A DNA stretch of 64,000 nucleotides from the NCBI GenBank assembly GCA_015075725.1, contig JABTTV010000001.1, forward strand, positions 434,001 through 498,000, written 5' to 3'. Shown here in pieces: positions 8,229-17,299 of the stretch. The position numbers were made by a program, and so were the translations under genes. The DNA is from Anaerolineales bacterium (GTDB lineage Bacteria; Chloroflexota; Anaerolineae; Anaerolineales; Villigracilaceae). The first letter of the stretch is position 1, and every line of letters begins with the position of its first letter. A model generated the notes under the pieces. It was not told where the DNA came from. It ran no database searches and saw nothing but the letters and a program-made list of their open reading frames with translations.

Positions 8229-10754
8229 TTACTTTTCACCCCTGGATGCGGTACGATCGCGCAAACCCAGTCCCAATTGGACGAACCCTCCGCCGAGTGT
8301 GAAGACCAGCGCAAGCAACATACCAAGGCTGTAGGCATCCCAATAATTGCGCGCCAGGCCGGGGCGTCCATTGTTGTATTGGCGTTCGACGATCGCGCCT
8401 CCGTATAATCCGGATATTATGCCCGCCACCTGCCCCGAGTCGTAATACGGCTGGATCATGGGCGCGGCCTGGGCGCTCGATATGGCAACGATCGGAACGA
8501 CGCCGCGCGCGGTCTCCGTCTGTTCGATCCAGGACCGGGCGGCATCGGCATCATCGGTGATAAGGACAATGAGTGCGAATTGGTCAAGCGACTTCACATC
8601 CTGAAGCGGCGGCAAAGCCCATGCAGGCTGGCCTGTGATCTCCATCGGCGCGGCTAACATCGGATTTTCCGCAAAGGCGCGAATGCCCACTTGTGCTCCG
8701 GCAAGATAGCCGAGGTTAAGGTAGGTGACTCCGCTCTGATAGTTGTGAACAGCCAACGGTCCGGTAATGAAGCGTTCGGAAAGGATCGCTCCGGGTTCAT
8801 TGCTGGCGATAAAAGTCAGCCGCGGATGCTTAAGCAGCATCAAATTATCGAACAAGGGAGCAGAGGCGGCTTCCATTTCACCGGCGCGGGAGGCGTCATA
8901 ATCCATGACGACCAGGACGGGCGCGTTCTCAGGGATTGCTTGCGCAACCGCCATGGAAAAGCGCAGTTCGTTGGGAACGCCGATGGGTACGGAAAGGAAC
9001 CGGGTTCCCAGGAACGTTACGGTCAAGATCACGCCGATAAGAATTGCAGAAATCGCCCAGCGCAATCCGCGTGATGCACCGATCTGCCTTTCCGTGACAA
9101 GCATTTCGGGAGCGGTCTCTGCTGCAAGGACCTGTTCGAAGATCTCGGCATGTTTCAGTTGTTCATCGTTGACACTGAGTTTGTTCGAATAGGTTTTGGG
9201 TTTGCTGGTGGGCGCAAAGCCCAAACCTGCGGGGAGGACTCCCTGTAACCCTGCAAGAGCGCCGCGCTGTTCGAAGGTTTGATCGCTCATCAAGGAAGAT
9301 GAGCCGGGGATGGCCTGATCCATCGGACGCATGGCTTCAACCCATGAAGGCAGGACGTTCGATGCAAGTGCATCGGAGCCGGTGCCTGGTTCGGATGCGC
9401 CCGGTGTAACCGGGGTCTCCAGCGCGTTGGAAAGCCAGTCCGGCATTTCGGTAAAGAGTCCGTCAGCGTCGCTGGGTATTCCTGCATCTGTAAAGGCAGG
9501 CGTCGTTTCGAAAGCTGGTTGGGCAGTCGGTTCAGCCGCACCAATACCCTGAGTCTCAACGGGCTTGGCAGGTTCATCGAAGATCGAAGATTCAGGTGCA
9601 GCGGATTTCAACCATTCCGGAAGGTCGCTGAAGATATCTTCAACGGGCGATTCCAAATTGTCCTGTTGGGCTTGTGAGTCTGCGGTAGAAGCAGAATCTT
9701 GAGACACCCAGGCAGGCGCGTCTGATTCGGTTCCCCCTTTTTCCTGCAGCCACACCGGCGTGGAGTCCGACTTTTTGCTTTCCTCCGATGCCAGCCATGA
9801 GGGAATGCCCGGTTCCGGGATGAGCGGCTCAGGCTCATCCGGTGTTGATTCAATAAATGGAGACGGTTCGCCGCCGGAGACTCCGCCCAGATTCCTCAAC
9901 CAATCCGGTGTATCAGCCGGAAACTCGGAGGACTCCGGCGCTTTCGCTTGTGCGTCTGTATTTACATCGGCTTGCAATTTACTCAACCAATCCGAAGAAT
10001 CAGAACCTAAAGCGGGGACGCTGGGTTCCTGAGATTGGTCTTTTGAGCCAGCGGGAGATTCTGCCGGGATTTGGCTGAACCAGTCCATGGATTCGGACTC
10101 GGTTTTCTTTTCACCGGCTTCAGCAGCCATTTGCTTCAACCACTCCGGCGTTGTATCGTCGGGTTTGGGTTGCGAAGACGAAGGACCTGAGTTGCCGATC
10201 TGTTGAAAAGGGCTTTTGAATGTATCTTTGCCCGGGCCTGATTCCTGGAACCATTCAGTGAGTTCGTCTTTTTCATCTGCACCGGTTGAAGGGGTTTGCA
10301 TCCCGGCCAGCCAACTGGGGACTTCATCTTCCTGTTCAAAATCGTCCCTGTGTCCCGTCTCCACCCAGCGGACGCCGGTAAATTCCTCAGGCTCTTCCGG
10401 TTTTTGTTTTTGTTTTGGTGCGCCGGTGATGTTGGCAAGCCAGTCCGGCACTTCCTCTTCGTCGTCAGATCTTGCCTGGGATTGCAGGCCCGCCAACAGG
10501 TCCGAACTTGAAGCGGCGGATTGGTTTGGTTCTGACTGCTGGTAACGTTCACCCAATCCCGATTCTTTTGCGGTTTCGCGCGCATCCCTCAACCATTGCG
10601 GCAGGATGGGTTCCAGCTCTCCAGTATCCTTCTTTACCGGAGCCTGACCGGGTTGAAAAGATTCCCCAGATAACGGGGTCTGGCATCCCTGGCAGATTTT
10701 CTGTGTGGGCGGGTTCATCGTCCCACACAGGGGGCATTTCACCATGTCCATCAT
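8229..10754 (-). CDS. Zinc-ribbon protein with about 14 Trp-Leu motif repeats and a C-terminal membrane domain
   Basis: The roughly 840-residue protein opens with a zinc ribbon (CPLCGTMNPPTQKICQGCQ). A long acidic, Ser/Pro/Glu-rich, probably disordered region of some 500 residues follows. It carries about 14 short helical motifs of the type (P)(D/E/S)W(L/F/V), for example PDWLANI, PSWLAGM, PEWLKQM, SDWLSKL, PDWLRNL and PSWVEAM, spaced 20-60 residues apart. After about residue 560 come a membrane helix, a large extracytoplasmic alpha/beta domain (VLVVMDYDASRAGEMEA...) and a final helix. ATG at 10754 lies one base past the previous stop; an ATG at 10769 would overlap it. Possibly a scaffold whose Trp motifs bind a repeated partner. 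Confidence 0.7.
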   Translation of the reverse strand: MMDMVKCPLCGTMNPPTQKICQGCQTPLSGESFQPGQAPVKKDTGELEPILPQWLRDARETAKESGLGERYQQSEPNQSAASSSDLLAGLQSQARSDDEEEVPDWLANITGAPKQKQKPEEPEEFTGVRWVETGHRDDFEQEDEVPSWLAGMQTPSTGADEKDELTEWFQESGPGKDTFKSPFQQIGNSGPSSSQPKPDDTTPEWLKQMAAEAGEKKTESESMDWFSQIPAESPAGSKDQSQEPSVPALGSDSSDWLSKLQADVNTDAQAKAPESSEFPADTPDWLRNLGGVSGGEPSPFIESTPDEPEPLIPEPGIPSWLASEESKKSDSTPVWLQEKGGTESDAPAWVSQDSASTADSQAQQDNLESPVEDIFSDLPEWLKSAAPESSIFDEPAKPVETQGIGAAEPTAQPAFETTPAFTDAGIPSDADGLFTEMPDWLSNALETPVTPGASEPGTGSDALASNVLPSWVEAMRPMDQAIPGSSSLMSDQTFEQRGALAGLQGVLPAGLGFAPTSKPKTYSNKLSVNDEQLKHAEIFEQVLAAETAPEMLVTERQIGASRGLRWAISAILIGVILTVTFLGTRFLSVPIGVPNELRFSMAVAQAIPENAPVLVVMDYDASRAGEMEAASAPLFDNLMLLKHPRLTFIASNEPGAILSERFITGPLAVHNYQSGVTYLNLGYLAGAQVGIRAFAENPMLAAPMEITGQPAWALPPLQDVKSLDQFALIVLITDDADAARSWIEQTETARGVVPIVAISSAQAAPMIQPYYDSGQVAGIISGLYGGAIVERQYNNGRPGLARNYWDAYSLGMLLALVFTLGGGFVQLGLGLRDRTASRGEK

Positions 10755-10755
10755 G

Positions 10756-11370
10756 TCATTTGCCCCCATACGGCCGGTCGATACCGAATAACACCCGCAA
10801 GCCGGTCATGAGCGCGCCAAGCCCAACTCCGATCAATATTCCCCGCGCACCGCCCACCGCCCATATCTGCGAAACCCACGGACGGATCAAGGTGCCGATC
10901 AGCGGCATTTCACCGAACGGCAGGGTGATCGAACCGAGAAAGATCAATGCAGCCGTCAGGATGAAAATAATGCTCATCATGTCTGCCCGGCGGCGCATTA
11001 AACGAACTGCTGCATAGAGCAGGGATACCGCCAACAATCCCATCAGTGAGGCTTCGACAGGGATGATGATCCCCTCCAACAGGACAGATTGCAGGAAATA
11101 ACTCTGCGGTTTGAGGACGACCCCAAAGAAGAACGCGCCCACCAAGCCAATGATAAGTATTGCGGAATAGACACCATCCTTTTCGCGCCGTCGGATTTTA
11201 TCGGCGTGGACGGTGATCAGGTTGAAAATGCCAATCAGTGCCGCCGTGCCGGCAAGGATGATCGCCCAGTCCAGCAGGACAGCCTGTACGATCCCCGCTT
11301 GCGTGAAGAAGTATCCAAGCAGTATGAGGATACCCACTGCGATGGCTATGATGGCGGTCAGAACTCGCAT
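10756..11370 (-). CDS. Polytopic membrane protein of the MutL-like operon
   Basis: The 204-residue protein has five or six likely membrane helices, with a basic loop after the second (ADKIRRREKDG) and another after the fourth (RLMRRRADMM). It ends in a Gly-rich helix (GARGILIGVGLGALMTGLRVLFG). I start it at the ATG at 11370, which overlaps the TAA of the upstream gene as TAATG. This start removes a poorly composed 20-residue extension. No family recognised. The coupled start argues for equimolar synthesis with its neighbours. Confidence 0.65.
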   Translation of the reverse strand: MRVLTAIIAIAVGILILLGYFFTQAGIVQAVLLDWAIILAGTAALIGIFNLITVHADKIRRREKDGVYSAILIIGLVGAFFFGVVLKPQSYFLQSVLLEGIIIPVEASLMGLLAVSLLYAAVRLMRRRADMMSIIFILTAALIFLGSITLPFGEMPLIGTLIRPWVSQIWAVGGARGILIGVGLGALMTGLRVLFGIDRPYGGK

Positions 11371-12101
11371 TAGAAAACCCCCAGGAATTTTGCCGCCGAT
11401 CCAGCCAGCAGGGCAAGGATGATCAACCACCGGAACAGATCCTGCACGGTTAAACTGGCGAGATGCGCCGGCTCGGCATTGAGGTAGGCGCCCGCGGCAA
11501 ACAGTTCCTCACCGATCAATGGTTCCTGTGAACCGGCAAATAAAATGGATTGCCCGGCAAGATCATCCGTTGCACCGATCAATGTGGTGCCAGCGCGGTC
11601 AGACGCTTCGACCAACAAGGCAGTTTCAGGACCGAGATGACCGAGCAGGATATTCGTCGAAACGTTTTCATTCTGCGGAATGTGCATCGCCCCAGCGGAA
11701 TAACTAAATGGGGTCAAGCCTGTAATGCGCCCCATCGTATGGACGTAAGCCTCACCAACTTCCGCCGCCTGGTAACCCGCTTGCAGGGTATCTTGAGTCA
11801 ATAGGCCCAGCGTCGGATCCCCGGCAGTTGCAACAGAAGGCATGTCGCTCACGGAGGTCCGTTCGGCGATCTTTCGCAGCAAGGCCAATCCCGCCAATGC
11901 CGACCCGCCGCGCGCGTCGAACAATCCACCGTGTCCCAGCGCGATATGCAGTCGTTTCCCGTCTTCGATGCTTAAACCGATGGTGCGGGCAAGCCTGGTA
12001 AATGCGGGGATCTGCCTCAGTGTTCCGGGCGAGCGGCGCTTCCATATCGTGATGACGCCCAGCAGGAAAACGGCAAGGATGAGAGCGGAAAGGGGAATCA
12101 T
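11370..12101 (-). CDS. Membrane-anchored protein resembling DUF6754
   Basis: The 243-residue protein has a helix at each end (about 3-20 and 222-240) and a soluble alpha/beta core between them. The core contains LHIALGHGGLFDARGGSALA, TAGDPTLGLLTQDTLQ and VEASDRAGTTLIGATDDLAGQ. It looks like a single folded domain held at the membrane by both termini. I recall similar Chloroflexota and archaeal proteins under DUF6754, but this is memory of the pattern, not a search. It overlaps the preceding small gene by 4 bases (ATGA). Confidence 0.6.
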   Translation of the reverse strand: MIPLSALILAVFLLGVITIWKRRSPGTLRQIPAFTRLARTIGLSIEDGKRLHIALGHGGLFDARGGSALAGLALLRKIAERTSVSDMPSVATAGDPTLGLLTQDTLQAGYQAAEVGEAYVHTMGRITGLTPFSYSAGAMHIPQNENVSTNILLGHLGPETALLVEASDRAGTTLIGATDDLAGQSILFAGSQEPLIGEELFAAGAYLNAEPAHLASLTVQDLFRWLIILALLAGSAAKFLGVF

Positions 12102-12340
12102 AAAACTGTTTCCCCTCCGTTCAAATAGGCTGTAAATGCGCGCAATTCGGATTCATCCTCGAGCATCGAAGCAAGCGCGTCGAGGTGGTCGTTCTTGATG
12201 AATGCGCCTCCAAAATAAATCGCCTGCGCCCCAAGCAGGGCGAACGGACTCCCTGCTTCAAGGAACGAGGCGACCAGATCTTGAAGTTGAAAACGGCGCA
12301 AGGATTCAGCCCAGCGTTGCCAGAATTCTCGTGAATTCAT
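12098..12340 (-). CDS. Small helical protein, first gene of the MutL-like operon
   Basis: The 80-residue protein is rich in Trp, Leu and Phe near its start (FWQRWAESLRRFQLQDLVASFLEAG) and appears mostly helical without a clear membrane helix. Its stop overlaps the next start by 4 bases, which places it at the head of the operon. A TATACT box lies about 10 bases before the ATG and could be its promoter. No family recognised. Confidence 0.6.
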   Translation of the reverse strand: MNSREFWQRWAESLRRFQLQDLVASFLEAGSPFALLGAQAIYFGGAFIKNDHLDALASMLEDESELRAFTAYLNGGETVL

Positions 12341-12498
12341 AGTTAATTGGAGTATAGCATAATTTCAATCTTGACCCTCTGCTCGCGCGCTTGGAAAAGT
12401 TGCAACATGGTGATAGACCCCCGCATTTCACGCAGTTTTTGAAATGTCACGAGTGTTTATTACAAGGTCATCTCCGCTAATCCAAGCAAAGAGGGCTT

Positions 12499-13746
12499 TT
12501 ATGGCGCGATGACCGTGCCGGGTTGAATCTCGACATCCTTTGGGATGATCACTATGCCATCGCGCACGAACCAATTTTCGTCGTCGACATCCGCGTTGCG
12601 CGGAAACGGCCGAATGACCACGCCTTCGCCGATGCGGGCGTTCTTATCCAGGATCGCGCCTTCGATGTGACAGTTCGCGCCGATACCGATGGGCAACCCA
12701 CCCCAGTCGCGCTCATAATAATCAGAACCCATCACAATACTGTCCTTGATGACACAGCCCGCGGCGATCTGGCTGCGGATGCCGATGATGGAATGGGTTA
12801 TCTCAGACCGCAGCACCCGGCTCCCCTCGGCGATCAAAACTTCCTTCATCTGGCAGTCTTCCACGATCGAAGCAGGCAGATAACGCGTGTCGGTATAGAT
12901 CGGCAATTTTGCATCGTAGAAATCGAACGGCGAATTCGGTGTGGTCAGCATCAGGTTTGTCTCGTAGAACGAGCGGATCGTTCCGATATCCTGCCAATAC
13001 CCATCGAAATCGAAGCCGAACACCTTATTGGTTTTGATGGCATGCGGAATGATGTCTCCACCGAAATCGTCGTAATCGGGGAAATTCCGCAGGAAATCCA
13101 GCAGGATCTTCGTATTGAACATGTAAATTCCCATCGAGCCGAGGAAAGGCCGCACCGGGTCATCCCGGCTGATGAATTGATTCTGAACCGCCGGGTCTTT
13201 TGGCTTTTCCACAAAATTGCTGATTCGGGCATCGGACTCGCGCTTCAAAACCCCGAAGCGGCTCACCTCTTCCTTTGCGACCGGCTGGACGGCAACAGTG
13301 ATATCCGCTCCGTTTTCCCAATGAAATTCCGCCATGGCTTTGTAATCCATGCGATACAGATGATCCCCAGCGAGGATCAACACATATTTCGCGCCTGTGG
13401 ATTGTATCTCCAGCATCTGCTTGCGGACGGCATCCGCTGTGCCCTGATACCAGTCTGCACTTTCCATTGTCTGCTCAGCCGCCCAGATCTGCACCCAGCC
13501 CTGGTGAAAGGAATCAAAATTGTACGTGCGCGTGATATGCCGATGCAGCGATACCGAGTTGAACTGGGTCAGGATCGCTATACGGAATATTTCCGAGTTA
13601 ATACAATTGCTGATGGGGATGTCGATCAGGCGGTATTTCCCGGCGATCGGCACAGCCGGTTTGGATCGCATTTGCGTGAGCGGGTAGAGCCGCGCCCCGC
13701 GTCCGCCCCCTAGGATGACCGCCAGGACCTCATTGTATGACGACAT
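12499..13746 (-). CDS. glgC: Glucose-1-phosphate adenylyltransferase
   Basis: The 415-residue enzyme makes ADP-glucose from ATP and glucose 1-phosphate, the committed step of glycogen synthesis. The N-terminal nucleotidyltransferase signature is clear: VLAVILGGGRGARLYPLT, then SKPAVPIAGKYRLIDIP. The substrate-binding segment (VEKPKDP) and a left-handed beta-helix at the C-terminus (repeated I/V-x-x-x-x runs from about residue 290) are also present. Length is normal for GlgC. CAGGAGGA before the ATG is a strong ribosome binding site. A phosphoglucomutase-family gene at 1.8 kb could supply the substrate. Confidence 0.95.
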   Translation of the reverse strand: MSSYNEVLAVILGGGRGARLYPLTQMRSKPAVPIAGKYRLIDIPISNCINSEIFRIAILTQFNSVSLHRHITRTYNFDSFHQGWVQIWAAEQTMESADWYQGTADAVRKQMLEIQSTGAKYVLILAGDHLYRMDYKAMAEFHWENGADITVAVQPVAKEEVSRFGVLKRESDARISNFVEKPKDPAVQNQFISRDDPVRPFLGSMGIYMFNTKILLDFLRNFPDYDDFGGDIIPHAIKTNKVFGFDFDGYWQDIGTIRSFYETNLMLTTPNSPFDFYDAKLPIYTDTRYLPASIVEDCQMKEVLIAEGSRVLRSEITHSIIGIRSQIAAGCVIKDSIVMGSDYYERDWGGLPIGIGANCHIEGAILDKNARIGEGVVIRPFPRNADVDDENWFVRDGIVIIPKDVEIQPGTVIAP

Positions 13747-13788
13747 GGAAATCCTCCTGGAAGGATATCGGGATCTCGAGCACTGGGA

Positions 13789-13893
13789 CTATTTTACACC
13801 CTTCATCCTCCTTAGGCGATGGATGATATAGGCAATGGGATAGGATAAGAGAATGAAGATATCGAAGAGAGCGAAGAAAATCCAGAGCTTCAT
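13789..13893 (-). CDS. 34-residue single-helix membrane peptide upstream of glgC
   Basis: A 34-codon frame begins at an ATG preceded by AAGGAGAC at ideal spacing and ends in TAG at 13789. The predicted peptide is one hydrophobic helix (LWIFFALFDIFILLSYPIAYII) followed by a basic tail (HRLRRMKGVK). The strong ribosome binding site and the sensible topology support a real gene. It lies 43 bases before the glgC start on the same strand and may share its transcript. Function unknown. Confidence 0.55.
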   Translation of the reverse strand: MKLWIFFALFDIFILLSYPIAYIIHRLRRMKGVK

Positions 13894-14052
13894 GGCGGCG
13901 TCTCCTTGCGAACCGTCTTTCCAATCTACATACGCACATCACATGGATATGTTCCAATTTATTTTATCAAGCCTTCCAACTTCACATTCCCGCACGACTC
14001 GCAGTTTGGAGATACCTGTATGGGAAAAGGTTCGTTTGTCCACGAAGGCCGT

Positions 14053-15171
14053 TTAACTATTAATCTCCTTCTGATAGAACCGGTAACGTTTATAGATTCT
14101 CGCACCCATGTGATGAGCCAGGTCCCAGGTATCGGGGTTGTCTTCGCCGGTAAGGGATAGATCCGCCCATTGGTATCCCTTTGCCATCGCGCGTTTGGCC
14201 ATTTCGGCAAATAACAGGATCGCCGCGCCTGTATCCCAATACTCGGGCAAAACTGCAACACTTTTTACGGATAAACATTTCGGTTTCAGGTTCTTGTACT
14301 TCAACGCGCGCAGATAATCCCAGGGATGACGCAGACCGTTGAGGTGAATCACAGCCTCGTTGAAATTAGGAATCGCCGGGAACCAGCCCACCGCTTCGCC
14401 CTGATCTTCCGCAAACAAAATCAAATCCGGGTCCGCCAATTCTTTTAGCGGAAGCAGTATCCCCTCGATGGCTTCACGCGAGTATGGGACGAATCCCGGC
14501 AGATGTTCCATGGCGCGATTTTGCAGAACCAATATCCGCCCGATCTCGCCTTCAACATCCCCCATATCCACGTTGCGAATCGTAAATCCCTTGCGCTTTT
14601 GGACGCCCCCCGCCAGGCGAAATACTCGTTGAAGCTTTGGGTCGTTCGGGTTCAGATCATAGGCATACGCAAGACCATCGTCGTGCCGTTTCACGAATCC
14701 ATATTGCTCGAAGAAGCCTGCATAATATGGCGGGTTATGTCCACACAGGATCACCGGCGGTCGATCCCAGCCTTCGATGAGGATCCCCCGTCCGTTCTCA
14801 CGGTCGAGATTATATGTGCCGCAGATCATCCTCAAATCGTGTTCACGCGCCCAGGATTCAGCCTCCCTGAACAAAGCATCCGCTACGGCATAATCACGGA
14901 TGCATTCAAAAAAACCGATCGAACATTCATTGGGGTCCCCGCCGTTATCATGGGAACACAGGATCGTGCCGACAGGATTGCCATCCTCCCATGCAATGAA
15001 AAAATCCGCATAGCCGGATTTGAAGAACATTCCAGTGGACGGATCCGCTTCTTTTCGCCGCTCAGGCAGGATCGGCGGTACCCAGAGCGGATCCCGGCTG
15101 TAGATCCACCACGGAAAACGAATGAAAATCTCCTTTTCGCGTTTATCCTTCACCCTGCGTACTTGAATCAT
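14053..15171 (-). CDS. GNAT-like acyltransferase family protein, copy 1
   Basis: The 372-residue protein shares its plan with the protein at 38.0-39.2 kb. Both open with I-x-V-R-V, then a short segment containing (Y)SRDP-x-WVPP or YRDIPQWVPP, then FFIAWEDGNPVGTI or FFIAYQKTRPIGRL. Both contain a PPYYAGFFEQYGF or PSYYVDLIEAQGF stretch. The halves around 60-165 and 240-370 look like acetyltransferase folds. The substrate is unknown. Its start overlaps the stop of the upstream symporter gene by 4 bases, so the two are probably translated together. Confidence 0.65.
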   Translation of the reverse strand: MIQVRRVKDKREKEIFIRFPWWIYSRDPLWVPPILPERRKEADPSTGMFFKSGYADFFIAWEDGNPVGTILCSHDNGGDPNECSIGFFECIRDYAVADALFREAESWAREHDLRMICGTYNLDRENGRGILIEGWDRPPVILCGHNPPYYAGFFEQYGFVKRHDDGLAYAYDLNPNDPKLQRVFRLAGGVQKRKGFTIRNVDMGDVEGEIGRILVLQNRAMEHLPGFVPYSREAIEGILLPLKELADPDLILFAEDQGEAVGWFPAIPNFNEAVIHLNGLRHPWDYLRALKYKNLKPKCLSVKSVAVLPEYWDTGAAILLFAEMAKRAMAKGYQWADLSLTGEDNPDTWDLAHHMGARIYKRYRFYQKEINS

Positions 15172-16538
15172 TCCGCCGCCTCAAATTTCGCACTATTACG
15201 TCTCAACTCAAGTTCGCGCGTGATCTCATGATGACGCTCCCTTCCCAATGGATAGAGAAGCGTGAACAAGATTCCCAATCCAAGTGTGATGGCCGGCAAC
15301 GGTCCGGCTACGAAGCGGATTCCGTTGATGGCGCTCGCGGGTTGAGTCGCGCTATTGGCAACATATCCGGAATATTCCAAGATCAACAACGCCGCCGGGA
15401 CAGCGATGGATGAAGCGACTTTCTGCGCCAATGTGATGAGACTGTAATACATACCCTCCTGCCGTTCCCCGGTCTTCCATTCGCCATATTCGATGGCGTC
15501 CGGTAATATCGCCCACGGAAGGGAGTGCATGGCAGAGACGCCGATTCCAGCCATGACGCAAAGGACCATAATGAATGTAATGTCCGTCTGCGGTGTGAGC
15601 GCAGAGAGGATGAGCAGGACAACTGCAAGAAAAGAAATTCCGCTGATGTATGCCCAGCGTTTATTGAGTCGGGTGGATACCCAATTCCACAATGGTAAGG
15701 TCAGCATTGCAACGACAAAGATGGTCGCCATGATCATATCGCTTTGAGGTTCGCGCTCGACCACATACTTAATATAGTACAGCAAAATGACCTGGATGAT
15801 GCTCATCGTCACGCCGTTGAACAGGAACATGGTCAAGCCGAAGACGAAGGGACGGTTCTGCCAGGTAGTTTTGATGGAATCTCCGACGCTCAAATGCGGT
15901 TCGAGTTTAGCGAATTCAGTCCGTTCGCGGGTGTTGGCAAAAACGAGCAAAAGCGGGAAAGCGGAGAATAAGCCAAAGATGGTTCCCATCAGCAGGACGC
16001 GGTTTGCATTGCCGGGGTTGAATCCGCCAACGAGCCAGAGCGGAAGCGTGAAAGCGAGCAGACTGCCGAGGATGGAGAAGAACATTCGCACCGAGGTCAG
16101 GCTGGTGCGCTCGTCGTAATCGCTGGTGAGTTCAGGAGTCAATGCATAGAAAGGCATATAGACGAAAGTCGCCGCGGTATCGTATAAAGCAAAAGCAATC
16201 GAATAATAAATGGCGAGCGCAGTTGTGTCTTCAAATGGAGGTTTCCACCACAAAAGCACGAACGCCATCGCGAACGGCAATGCGCCGAATAGCAGAAACG
16301 GACGCCGCCTGCCCCAGCGCGAATGCGTCCGATCCGAAAGGTAACCCACCAGCGGGTCGTTGATGTAATCCCAGGTGCCGCCAATGAAAATGGCAAGCGC
16401 CGCCACTGAGGGCTTTACCCCGACCACATCCGTAAGAAACAGGGCAAAGTAAACACTTAAGATGGTATTTGTCAGGCTGAAGCCGATATCGCCAAAGCCG
16501 TAAAACCATTTGGTGCGCCTGGAAACCTGTTCCGCCAT
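15168..16538 (-). CDS. GPH-family (sugar:cation symporter type) MFS transporter
   Basis: The 456-residue protein has about 12 membrane helices. It carries the marks of the glycoside-pentoside-hexuronide symporters: KWFYGFGDIGFSLTNTILSVYF at the N-terminus, WDYINDPLVGYLSDRTHSRWGRRRPFL between helices 2 and 3, and YGEWKTGERQEGMYYS before helix 10. Such carriers bring in glycosides with H+ or Na+. The substrate cannot be told from the sequence. GGAG lies 6-9 bases before the ATG. It is followed by an overlapping GNAT-like gene. Confidence 0.85.
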   Translation of the reverse strand: MAEQVSRRTKWFYGFGDIGFSLTNTILSVYFALFLTDVVGVKPSVAALAIFIGGTWDYINDPLVGYLSDRTHSRWGRRRPFLLFGALPFAMAFVLLWWKPPFEDTTALAIYYSIAFALYDTAATFVYMPFYALTPELTSDYDERTSLTSVRMFFSILGSLLAFTLPLWLVGGFNPGNANRVLLMGTIFGLFSAFPLLLVFANTRERTEFAKLEPHLSVGDSIKTTWQNRPFVFGLTMFLFNGVTMSIIQVILLYYIKYVVEREPQSDMIMATIFVVAMLTLPLWNWVSTRLNKRWAYISGISFLAVVLLILSALTPQTDITFIMVLCVMAGIGVSAMHSLPWAILPDAIEYGEWKTGERQEGMYYSLITLAQKVASSIAVPAALLILEYSGYVANSATQPASAINGIRFVAGPLPAITLGLGILFTLLYPLGRERHHEITRELELRRNSAKFEAAE

Positions 16539-16684
16539 GATGATTCTCCGTGGATTGAGGATGACCTTACAAAGTTAAAACCCAATTCATTTGGATTCGC
16601 AACGAAGAGGATGGGTCATACGGGGGGTTGGTGAATCGTCAACATGGGATGAAAATTCCCAAATACCCAAAAAAGGAGATTTCA

Positions 16685-16960
16685 ATGACCGGTAAATTTA
16701 TTGCTCCAACAGACTGCCCGAAGTGCGGCGGATCGATGGAAGAAGGCTTGAACTTCGATTATAAGCTTGGCGAACTTTCAGACGACTATGTCATCGAAAA
16801 CAGTGAGTTGGTACGTGAACGCTGGCAAAAAACCGAAAATGCAACCGGTAAATTCCTGGGGCGTGAATATGCAGGCAAGCGTCGTGTCGGCCCGAAACTG
16901 GCGATCGTGACCTTCCGTTGTTCCGATTGCGGATATTTGGAATCATTCGCTCCAGCATAG
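16685..16960 (+). CDS. Small zinc-ribbon protein, copy 1
   Basis: The 91-residue protein begins CPKCGGSMEEG near residue 10 and ends CSDCGYLESF, so a single zinc ribbon is formed by the two ends. The middle is charged. AAAAGGAGATTTCA gives a strong ribosome binding site for this ATG; an earlier in-frame ATG lacks one. A paralogue follows at 17017, and the two share the closing (C)xDCGYLES(F/Y)A pattern. This resembles the small DUF6487-type ribbons. Possible roles in nucleic-acid or protein binding are not supported by direct evidence. Confidence 0.68.
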   Translation: MTGKFIAPTDCPKCGGSMEEGLNFDYKLGELSDDYVIENSELVRERWQKTENATGKFLGREYAGKRRVGPKLAIVTFRCSDCGYLESFAPA

Positions 16961-17016
16961 AAATCCCTATAGACAGAGGAGCAAGGCTGCGCCCAATTAG
17001 ACTAAAGGAGAAGAAC

Positions 17017-17289
17017 ATGACCGATTTATTCAATCCTCCAGAAACCTGCCGAATTTGCAGCGGGACCATGCAAACCGGAACCCTCAAAACCACGAGGGAG
17101 GGTTATATGATCCCTGACCGGTACCCGTTCGAGCGGTTGACCTCCGGCGAGTTGTGGTACGCGCTTGAACAAATGCCGGACGGGAAATTCGTAATGCTTA
17201 ATAAGGACGGGCCGCTGATGGTGTTGCATTATCGCTGCGAGGATTGCGGATACCTTGAGTCTTACGCCCGGGGAAGATATCCACAATAA
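17017..17289 (+). CDS. Small zinc-ribbon protein, copy 2
   Basis: The 90-residue protein has CRICSGTM near its start and CEDCGYLESYARG at its end, the same split zinc-ribbon plan as the gene just upstream. The central region differs and is longer in aromatic residues. AAAGGAGAAGAAC before the ATG is a strong ribosome binding site. The 56-base gap to the first copy suggests one transcript. The pair probably arose by tandem duplication. Confidence 0.65.
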   Translation: MTDLFNPPETCRICSGTMQTGTLKTTREGYMIPDRYPFERLTSGELWYALEQMPDGKFVMLNKDGPLMVLHYRCEDCGYLESYARGRYPQ

Positions 17290-17299
17290 ATTGAATGGA

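Noticed and set aside
12523..13713. A 396-residue open frame on the plus strand opposite glgC
   Set aside because: It mirrors a clear glgC gene, is rich in Asp, Arg and His in a non-protein-like pattern, and has no ribosome binding site.
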